Source: Thiothrix phosphatis (GTDB lineage: Bacteria > Pseudomonadota > Gammaproteobacteria > Thiotrichales > Thiotrichaceae). Taken from it: 64,000 nt of DNA. Shown in pieces: positions 58,258 to 64,000 of the stretch. Under the pieces are notes generated by a model. The model had not been told where the DNA came from and searched no databases. It worked only from the letters and a program-made list of their open reading frames with translations. The translations under genes were made by a program, and so were the position numbers. Within the stretch, counting starts at the first letter, position 1, and each line of letters starts with the position of its first letter. The stretch lies in NCBI RefSeq assembly GCF_035668035.1, contig NZ_JAYMYJ010000029.1, positions 1-64,000 on the forward strand, read 5' to 3'.

Positions 58258-58274
58258 TGTAAATCTTTGTTATA
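58258..58274 (+). promoter_or_regulatory. Degenerate operator and possible promoter upstream of endolysin
   Basis: TGTAAATCTTTGTTATA keeps the TGTAAA half of the operator but lost the second half, and is in the opposite orientation to the other right-arm sites. A TATACT/TTATAC -10-like sequence follows at about 58271-58285. Could be an independent, repressor-insensitive promoter for lysis. Confidence 0.45.
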
Positions 58275-58316
58275 CTGTATTTATACGATTAATTGTCATA
58301 ACTGACGGTGTAGCAA

Positions 58317-59213
58317 ATGGCAAAGCAGCTTAAAATTAGCACGGCAGGATTGAAGATGCTGATGAACATTGAGGGTGTTCGCGGCGAGGTTTACCGGGAT
58401 TCATCCGGTATTCCGACTGTCGGCGTAGGTCATGTCCTTACGCAATCTGAGCGGTCAAGCGGGAAAATCTACCTAACAAATGGTGACGTTGTGGATTTCA
58501 GGAGTGGAATGAACCACGCCGAAATCATGAACCTGATGCTTGATGATGTATCACGTTTTGAAGATGCTGTAGAGCGTTCCGTGAAGGTTTCATTGGAGCA
58601 ATACCAGTTTGACGCCCTTGTCTCCTTCGCATTCAATATTGGCGAACCTGCCTTTGAAAAATCAACACTGTTGAAACTCCTGAACAAGGGAGCGTATGAA
58701 CAGGTTCCTGCTCAAATCCGCAGATGGAATAAAACAACCATCGGCGGTAGAAAGGTTGTCGTCAAGGGACTTGAGAACCGGCGTGATGCCGAAGTTTCAA
58801 TGTGGGAAGGTCAAAACCCATCGGGAAACATTGATGGGCAGGAACAGCGCCCGGATGAATACACAACAACAGCCGACGGCGAAACACTACCAGTATGGAA
58901 TGGAAGTGGTGATCTTGTTCCTATTGGAAGCGTTATTCAGCATGAGCAGGAAAACGCTAACACATCCACTCCAAACGATGAAATGACAGAGTTTTTGCGC
59001 TGGCGTGAAGACAGAGCAAACAGCAAGCCAACTGCACAAAGCAAGATTCTCGGAGCGGTAGGCGCGATGATTGCGAGCGCACTGCTTGCCCGATACGGGC
59101 TTGATCTTCCGCCAGGAACAGTTGAAGACGTATTGACGTGGATTGTCATTGGCGGCGGGTCACTGATCGCCTACTTCCGAAAATTCAAAACAATCAAGCC
59201 TAAATTGTCATGA
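58317..59213 (+). CDS. GH24 endolysin with C-terminal membrane domain
   Basis: 298 residues. T4-lysozyme type: NIEGVRGEVYRDSSGIPTVGVGH supplies the Glu-Asp-Thr triad. The lysozyme domain ends near residue 160. A linker (about 160-235) leads to two hydrophobic segments (ILGAVGAMIASALLARYGL; WIVIGGGSLIAYF) that resemble a phage membrane/holin-like tail. A lysozyme carrying its own membrane tail is unusual; separate holin-like genes follow. Confidence 0.85.
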   Translation: MAKQLKISTAGLKMLMNIEGVRGEVYRDSSGIPTVGVGHVLTQSERSSGKIYLTNGDVVDFRSGMNHAEIMNLMLDDVSRFEDAVERSVKVSLEQYQFDALVSFAFNIGEPAFEKSTLLKLLNKGAYEQVPAQIRRWNKTTIGGRKVVVKGLENRRDAEVSMWEGQNPSGNIDGQEQRPDEYTTTADGETLPVWNGSGDLVPIGSVIQHEQENANTSTPNDEMTEFLRWREDRANSKPTAQSKILGAVGAMIASALLARYGLDLPPGTVEDVLTWIVIGGGSLIAYFRKFKTIKPKLS

Positions 59214-59428
59214 TCGGCCTGATGCTGCAAAGGTTCGGTCTGGCTCTTATCGCTGCTGGACTGCTGATTCAAACATCTGATGCAAGGGCGGATGTTGGCA
59301 ATTCATGTGCAACTTACCTGTCAATAATGATCGCCTTCTCTGTCTTGGTGATCGCTGCAATGGCTGCATATACAGCGGCCATAACGTCTCGCCGTAAGAT
59401 CAGGAAACAGCAACATGCTGACGGCTGA
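59210..59428 (+). CDS. Small membrane protein of the lysis cassette
   Basis: 72 residues: signal-like N-terminus (LMLQRFGLALIAAGLLIQTSDARA), then a membrane helix (YLSIMIAFSVLVIAAMAAYTAAI) and a basic tail. ATGA overlap with the endolysin gene. Could be a second holin or antiholin. Confidence 0.65.
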   Translation: MIGLMLQRFGLALIAAGLLIQTSDARADVGNSCATYLSIMIAFSVLVIAAMAAYTAAITSRRKIRKQQHADG

Positions 59429-59468
59429 AGTATCGGCTGCAATAACAAGACAAAGAGGATATTCCACA

Positions 59469-59738
59469 ATGCAGCCACAGAACGGCGGGGGCGGATGGGG
59501 CATTACTGGCTTCATTTTGAATTTGATTGGCGGCGTCATGCTCTTCTTTGAGCAGAACGCTGGGGCGTTTACTGTGCTGATGGGCTTGCTGGCATGGCTG
59601 ACCGGCGTCATCTTCCAATACCGAAAAGACCGGCGCGAACAACGCGAACACGAGCACAGAATGAAGCTAGTAGAACTGAAAGAGGCGTTTAAGGATGGCT
59701 CGGAACGAATCAAAGCAGACGAAAACGACGCGGGATAA
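59469..59738 (+). CDS. Holin (class II, HP1-like)
   Basis: 89 residues. Two membrane helices (GITGFILNLIGGVMLFF; FTVLMGLLAWLTGVIF) separated by EQNAG, then a highly charged C-terminus. Typical class II holin. ATG 59469 follows AGAGGA. Confidence 0.7.
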   Translation: MQPQNGGGGWGITGFILNLIGGVMLFFEQNAGAFTVLMGLLAWLTGVIFQYRKDRREQREHEHRMKLVELKEAFKDGSERIKADENDAG

Positions 59739-59961
59739 GGCGGCAAGCCTGATTGATTCAGCCTTGAATGCCTTACGCGAAATTGCCGAAAACCAGGAAG
59801 CGCCTGCAAGCGCCCGCGTGTCTGCCTGCAAGGAAATACTGGACAGGGCAGAGGGCAGGCCACGCCAGACGGTAGAGGCAACCGTTACCGACGAAACAGC
59901 GAAGAAATACGACTCCATAGCCAACCAGTTGCGGCTTGAATTGTTGGGCGCGGATGAATGA
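59695..59961 (+). CDS. Terminase small subunit-like protein
   Basis: 88 residues, helical (DKAASLIDSALNALREIAENQEAPASARVSACKEILDRAEGRPRQ), followed by a short acidic tail. The arrangement (directly before and overlapping the large subunit) and the helical repeat resembling small-terminase DNA-binding domains support the call. Confidence 0.7.
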   Translation: MARNESKQTKTTRDKAASLIDSALNALREIAENQEAPASARVSACKEILDRAEGRPRQTVEATVTDETAKKYDSIANQLRLELLGADE

Positions 59962-61348
59962 GGAAAACCGGGTATTTCTGCGGTCAAACTTCCCGGCATT
60001 TGTTCGGTATATATTCCAGTCAACCAAGGGGAAGGAATTCAAGTGGAATCACCACCACGGAGTTATAGCCAAGGCTTTGCTACGTGCGTTTGCTGGACTC
60101 GCTCCACGGCTGATTATCAATTTACCGCCACGGTATTCAAAAACACTGCTGGCGGTTGAGTGTTTCACATCGTGGGCGTTCGGTCACAATCCCGCATCTG
60201 AATTCCTGCACTCTTCATATTCTGCGGTGCTGGCTGCAAAAAACAGTTATTCAATACGCGCAATGATTCAGCATGACGCCTATCAGCAGGTTTTCCCGTA
60301 TACGACGCTACAGGATGACAGTAAGGCGCGGCATTGGTGGAAGACAGGGCAAGGCGGAACGTTTTACGCCAGTGGTGCAGAAGGGACTATTACCGGGTTT
60401 GGGGCTGGCTCCACCAATCCTGTTGAGTTTCACGGAGCTTACATTTTGGACGATGTGCATAAAGCACTTGAAGCCAAACGCAGCGCAGTATCCCGCCAGA
60501 CGGTAATTGACTGGTTTCAGGGTACGGTGGAAACACGCCTCAACTCCCAAGAAACCCCGATCATCCTTATCATGCAGCGACTGCATGAAGACGATTTGAG
60601 CGGGTGGCTGCTTGGCGGTGGTAACGGGGAAAAGTGGGAGCACGTCTACTTACCTGCAATCCAGCAAGACGGCACGGCGCTATGGCCTTACAAGCACAAC
60701 ATCGACGAATTGCACCGGATGCAGGCAAGCAAGCCTTACGACTTCGCAGGGCAATACATGCAGCGACCGGTCCCAATTGGCGGCGGAATGGTCAAAGAGT
60801 CATGGTTTACGAACCGCTTTACCCTGCTTCCACCACGGGTAATCAGGATGGTGCAAAGCTGGGATACTGGGCAGAAATCGAAAAAAGAACGGAATGACCC
60901 AAGTGTATGCACCACCTGGGCGGAATGCGCGGATGGTTATTACCTGCTGGACGTGTACCGCGCTTGGTTGGAATACCCAGCGCTGGAACGGGCAGTGCAG
61001 GATCGGGCCGCAAAGTGGAAGCCGCACATTATTCTTATCGAAGACAAAAGCAGCGGGCAAAGCCTGATTCAGCGGGCGAGAACTGGCGTACTTGGCAGAC
61101 TTCCGGTTATCGCAATCCAGCCACAAGGCGACAAGATAGACCGACTTGAATCATGCACCGGCCTGATGGAATCCGGGCTTGTGCGCCTGCCTGAATCTGC
61201 TGAATGGGTGGCTGAATACCTCGCTGAACTGACTACATTCCCAATGGCCGCGCATGACGATCAGGTTGATAGCACCTCGCAGGCGCTCAACTGGATGCGC
61301 GAAAACTCCGGGCGGGTGTACGTGGCGGCTGGGCAGCGTAGGTACTGA
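59954..61348 (+). CDS. Terminase large subunit
   Basis: 464 residues from ATG 59954. ATPase motor: LPPRYSKT (deviant Walker A), LIMQRLHEDDLSGWLL; nuclease domain with SWDTGQKSKKERNDPS, ...LIEDKSSGQSLIQ and AHDDQVDSTSQALNW (acidic residues). Packages DNA into procapsids. Overlaps the small subunit gene by 8 nt. Confidence 0.92.
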   Translation: MNEENRVFLRSNFPAFVRYIFQSTKGKEFKWNHHHGVIAKALLRAFAGLAPRLIINLPPRYSKTLLAVECFTSWAFGHNPASEFLHSSYSAVLAAKNSYSIRAMIQHDAYQQVFPYTTLQDDSKARHWWKTGQGGTFYASGAEGTITGFGAGSTNPVEFHGAYILDDVHKALEAKRSAVSRQTVIDWFQGTVETRLNSQETPIILIMQRLHEDDLSGWLLGGGNGEKWEHVYLPAIQQDGTALWPYKHNIDELHRMQASKPYDFAGQYMQRPVPIGGGMVKESWFTNRFTLLPPRVIRMVQSWDTGQKSKKERNDPSVCTTWAECADGYYLLDVYRAWLEYPALERAVQDRAAKWKPHIILIEDKSSGQSLIQRARTGVLGRLPVIAIQPQGDKIDRLESCTGLMESGLVRLPESAEWVAEYLAELTTFPMAAHDDQVDSTSQALNWMRENSGRVYVAAGQRRY

Positions 61349-61369
61349 CCCGTTTTTTTGTTATGATCA

Positions 61370-61380
61370 TGTAAACTTTT
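61370..61380 (+). promoter_or_regulatory. Repeated 11-mer TGTAAACTTTT, copy 3
   Basis: 14 nt upstream of ATG 61395 of the portal gene, which lacks a ribosome site. A second GTAAAC follows at 61387. Confidence 0.4.
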
Positions 61381-61394
61381 CATCGGTAAACTGT

Positions 61395-62957
61395 ATGGCT
61401 TTCCTTGACTTCTTCAGGCTCAAATCAGCATCAAAACCACAGCCACCCGCACGGCAGCGGCCTGCTGCCGGGGCATTATCCGAGGATTATTCGGTAGATG
61501 GCGTGATTCGGTGGTTTGAGCGGTTTCAATATGTTGATGAAGCCCTGCTGAAAGCCGGGTTATCCATTGATGACCTTGAAAAGCTGCTGGATGATGATGA
61601 AATAGCATCATGCTGGGAAAAGCGCAGCCTTGCTGTAGAGCAGCGCCCGTGGGGGTTGTCTGACCCTGAATCAGAGGTTGCTATTTTCGTCTGGGAACAG
61701 TTGCAGCCACATTACACTGCGCTGGTAGGTGAGTTTATGCGGGCGGTGCTGTACGGCATGACCTGCCCACAGATCACATACAGACAGGACGGCGGAAAGT
61801 GGGTTATTGCCCACTACCAGCCACACCGGACAACGGCCTACGCCACGGACAACACCGGGGCTGTATACGTCCGCATCAACGGGCAGGAACACCGCGTAGA
61901 CGCTCACCCTGACTTGAGGCTGAAATTCTTCCCGGTCATCCATCGGCGGACGGCTGGCAAACCGGCTGGAACTGCCCTGCTGTCATCCCTGTACTGGGTA
62001 GTCCTGCTCAGAACCCACACCTGGGAATTTTGGGCGCGATACCTGGAGCGGTTTGGTGCTCCTCTGCTGTTGGGTAAAGCTGCGCAAGGTATGACGGCAG
62101 ACGGCACATCAACCGTTGATGCCATGGCGGCAATGCTTGCCAGTGCGGTTAATGCAGGGGTGGCAGTGGTCAGTAATGACGAAGACGTGACAGCCATCAG
62201 CAGTGCAGGAAATGGCGAATCATTCCGGGCAGCCCAACAGGCCATCAACGAACGCATCCAGCGGCGCATCTTGGGGCAAACACTCACCAGTGGAACGCAG
62301 GGCGTAGGCTCTCAGGCGCTGGGTGAGGTGCATAACGATGTGCGTAATGAGATTGTGGCGGCTGACGTTGCCATGATCAGGCCAGCACTACAGGCGGTCA
62401 TCAATGCACTGGTTGAAATCAATTTCCCCGGAACGCAACCGCCTACGCTCACCATCGAAACCGGCGCAACGCTGGCGAAAGACCGGGCTGACCGTGATAA
62501 GGTTCTGTTTGATTCCGGCGTGCGGTTTTCGCGGGATTACTACATCAAGAATTACGAATTTGAGGATGAAGACATTGAGGAAGTCGGGGCAAGCCAAACG
62601 CAGGCAGTATTATCAGGTCATCAGAAAAGGCCGATGGAGCCAGTTACGCAACATGCAGGCGCAGGGTTCGCCCTTGCCGGAACCGAAGGCGACGCCGCAG
62701 ACGAATGGCAGCAAGAATTAGACCGGATTGCAGATGAGGCTATCAGGCTGGCAGGAAGCCCTGTCAATTATGAAGAGTTGCGCGGCCTGATTGCCAAGGC
62801 GAAAAGTCCAGACGATTTGGCGGAACGGCTGTCGAACTGGTACGAATCAGTGCAGCCCGAACAGCAGTACACCGACGCGCTGGCGGCGCTGCTGTTTGCG
62901 GCTGATATTTTGGGTTATGAGCAAGCTGAAATTGGGGTGTTAGATGACAGAAATTAA
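61395..62957 (+). CDS. Portal protein, DUF935 (Mu gp29-like)
   Basis: 520 residues. SLYWVVLLRTHTWEFWARYLERFGAPLLLGKAAQG is the DUF935 core, with LGQTLTSGTQGVGSQALGEVHNDVRNEI further on, as in Mu-type portals. The C-terminal 120 residues after NYEFEDEDIEEVG form the clip/wing. ATG 61395 is near the end of a TGTAAACTTTT-containing upstream segment and lacks a ribosome site. Confidence 0.92.
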   Translation: MAFLDFFRLKSASKPQPPARQRPAAGALSEDYSVDGVIRWFERFQYVDEALLKAGLSIDDLEKLLDDDEIASCWEKRSLAVEQRPWGLSDPESEVAIFVWEQLQPHYTALVGEFMRAVLYGMTCPQITYRQDGGKWVIAHYQPHRTTAYATDNTGAVYVRINGQEHRVDAHPDLRLKFFPVIHRRTAGKPAGTALLSSLYWVVLLRTHTWEFWARYLERFGAPLLLGKAAQGMTADGTSTVDAMAAMLASAVNAGVAVVSNDEDVTAISSAGNGESFRAAQQAINERIQRRILGQTLTSGTQGVGSQALGEVHNDVRNEIVAADVAMIRPALQAVINALVEINFPGTQPPTLTIETGATLAKDRADRDKVLFDSGVRFSRDYYIKNYEFEDEDIEEVGASQTQAVLSGHQKRPMEPVTQHAGAGFALAGTEGDAADEWQQELDRIADEAIRLAGSPVNYEELRGLIAKAKSPDDLAERLSNWYESVQPEQQYTDALAALLFAADILGYEQAEIGVLDDRN

Positions 62958-63240
62958 TGAACCCTGTATTGGGATGAATACTGCGAAGGCGAAAGCGCCA
63001 GCCATCCTGCACTTGTCTGGCGTAAGGTACGTCAGAGCCAACTCACTGCAAGATGGAAGTAAGCCAGAACTGCAAAAGCTGTACGGCGCTCTTGAGGAGT
63101 TGCGCTATTCAGGTAGTCATGATTTCACAGTTGATGCCGTAAACGACTTGCTGGATGAAATGCTGGCAACAACGGCAAGCCTTATTATCGATACCAGGAA
63201 AAGTGACTTCCAGGAAGCGAGGAATGCCGGGTGGAAGTAA
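62944..63240 (+). CDS. Small phage protein between portal and MuF genes
   Basis: 98 residues, helical, soluble (LQDGSKPELQKLYGALEELRYSGSHDFTVDAVNDLLDEMLATTASLII). Overlaps the portal gene by 14 bp. Unknown; the position fits a head-assembly accessory. Confidence 0.65.
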   Translation: MTEINEPCIGMNTAKAKAPAILHLSGVRYVRANSLQDGSKPELQKLYGALEELRYSGSHDFTVDAVNDLLDEMLATTASLIIDTRKSDFQEARNAGWK

Positions 63241-63320
63241 TAAAGCTGCTTTCCATTGCCGCTTGGCGGATGGTTGCCGGTATTGCGCGTTTTATCAACG
63301 GGTTTAGGATATTCTCATGA
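63231..63320 (+). CDS. Possible 29-residue small protein
   Basis: GTG start at 63231 after GAGGAATGCCGG; reads VEVIKLLSIAAWRMVAGIAR and on to 63320, overlapping genes on both sides by 4-10 nt. One hydrophobic helix. Low support beyond coupling. Confidence 0.35.
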   Translation: MEVIKLLSIAAWRMVAGIARFINGFRIFS

Positions 63321-63484
63321 TTACGCCATCAAACAACGCGCAAAACAATCCAGTCACAGCAATAGCGGCGATTACCGCCTTTCTGCTGGTATTCCTGCAC
63401 CGGTTCGTGCTCTCATTCGGTACGGTCTTCGGAGCGCTTGCTGCATTCAGGATTGCCGGATTCTTGCCTGGGTTGTTTTCATGA
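63317..63484 (+). CDS. Small membrane phage protein
   Basis: 55 residues: MITPSNNAQNNP, then two hydrophobic stretches (AIAAITAFLLVFLHRFVLSF; FGALAAFRIAGFLPGLF). Overlaps neighbours by 4 nt on both sides. Unknown; perhaps an assembly membrane factor. Confidence 0.5.
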   Translation: MITPSNNAQNNPVTAIAAITAFLLVFLHRFVLSFGTVFGALAAFRIAGFLPGLFS

Positions 63485-64000
63485 GCCTACCCGACTTCAG
63501 TGCGCTTTTCGATAGCCTGCCAAAACGCAAAGTAAAGCTTCCACAGGACTATTACGACATTCGCGCAACGGCGGCGCGTGATCTTGCGTTTACAGTGTCG
63601 GGAATAAACCGGCTGGATGCGTTACAGGCGATACTCGACAGCCTGGACGCAAACACGCGGTCTGGTGGAACGTTTCGTGATTGGCAGCGAAAAGTTGAAT
63701 CAGGCGACTTAATGCCTGGATTGCCGCAGCACCGGATAGAGCTTGTTTTCAGGATGCATAGCCAGACAGCTTACGCCCATGGCAAATGCAGAAACTTTGA
63801 GGAAAACAAGGCGTCAAGGCCGTATCTGATGTACTCGGCGGTTGGTGACAGCAGGACAAGACCGGCGCACTTAAAGATGGATGGCGTCATAAGGCCAGTA
63901 GGTGATGAGTGGTGGGCGAAGCATACGCCACCAAACGGATTTGGTTGCAGATGTTCAGTTATTAGCCTAACAGAAAAGCAGGCAAAGGCGCGCGGAGGAA
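63481..64000 (+). CDS. Phage head morphogenesis protein, MuF-like, cut by the window end
   Basis: 173 residues visible from ATG 63481 (ATGA overlap). FRDWQRKVESGDLMPGLPQHRIELVFRMHSQTAYAHGK and RPAHLKMDGVIRPVGDEWWAKHTPPNGFGCRCSV are diagnostic of the Mu gpF/SPP1 gp7 family (CRC at the end). Minor head protein; follows the DUF935 portal as in Mu-like head modules. Confidence 0.88.
   Translation, partial: MSLPDFSALFDSLPKRKVKLPQDYYDIRATAARDLAFTVSGINRLDALQAILDSLDANTRSGGTFRDWQRKVESGDLMPGLPQHRIELVFRMHSQTAYAHGKCRNFEENKASRPYLMYSAVGDSRTRPAHLKMDGVIRPVGDEWWAKHTPPNGFGCRCSVISLTEKQAKARGG

Larger units (their letters stand above)
38429..64000. mobile_element. Prophage, right end beyond the window
   Basis: Begins at the tRNA/tmRNA-like att core and includes integrase, excisionase-like, repressor, cro-like, replication, recombination, lysis, terminase, portal and MuF head genes. 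The left arm to 48.3 kb is on the minus strand, the right arm from 50.5 kb on the plus strand. Repeated operators in both arms show one regulatory unit. The GAGGTAT ribosome-binding motif recurs across the element. Confidence 0.93.

Noticed and set aside
1..64000. CRISPR arrays, IS elements, rRNA genes
   Set aside because: No regularly spaced palindromic repeats with unique spacers, no DDE/DEDD transposase and no rRNA signature sequences were seen.

Overview
The window looks like a chromosomal segment of a Thiothrix-like sulfur-oxidising gammaproteobacterium (Thiotrichales). I infer this from gene content, not from a database match: a hflK-hflC-DUF2065-hisZ-purA block, a CbbY-type Calvin-cycle phosphatase, a nif-type Rnf cluster and moderately high GC. 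Roughly 38.4 kb are host DNA. The remaining 25.6 kb are an integrated prophage whose right end lies beyond the window.

Host part, left to right. 1-7.4 kb: start of a low-molecular-weight phosphatase, a voltage-gated K+ channel, a lipoprotein, an animal-type haem peroxidase, CbbY and PfkB enzymes, and a secreted trypsin with a C-terminal sorting-like tail. 7.6-14.2 kb: housekeeping (hflK, hflC, hisZ, purA, tcdA, dcd, a LEA14-like lipoprotein). 14.2-20.8 kb: a type I secretion locus (TolC-like, PrtD-like ABC, HlyD-like adaptor) around a His/Gly-rich cargo built from three 34-residue repeats, plus a phosphotransferase-like protein. 20.9-22.9 kb: Mrp/ApbC and a DUF1778-GNAT toxin-antitoxin pair. 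22.9-28.8 kb: a MoxR ATPase, a CHAT protease, a small peptidase-co-occurring protein and an 868-residue membrane protein joining a vWA-like domain to LysM and SPOR domains. This resembles NTP-dependent conflict systems, but with a wall-binding anchor I do not recognise from described versions. 29.0-38.3 kb: rnfCDGEH, nhaD, a [2Fe-2S] ferredoxin, an AAA+ ATPase and a NifX-like protein, behind a sigma-54 promoter with NifA-type upstream sites, so probably a nitrogen-fixation electron-supply operon.

Prophage, 38.43 kb to the end. It begins at a tRNA/tmRNA-like 3' end next to a tyrosine integrase. The left arm (minus strand) carries int, an excisionase-like gene and a RuvC-like gene. It also carries an unusual membrane module: FtsK/HerA-type ATPase, bifunctional M23 peptidase plus lysozyme-like protein, several small membrane proteins and an HNH-like protein. 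The centre holds a lipoprotein moron, a CI-like repressor lacking the autocleavage residues, and a Cro-like gene. The right arm (plus strand) holds replication and recombination genes, endolysin, holin, terminase, a DUF935 portal and a MuF head gene cut by the window end.

Six near-identical promoter-operators (TGTAAAAAAAAGATTTACA, with TTTACA as the -35 box) drive transcription units in both arms. They tie the FtsK/M23 module into the same prophage regulon. There are two assembly gaps of 100 N; the second is flanked by an exact 55-nt duplication and is probably an unmerged contig overlap.
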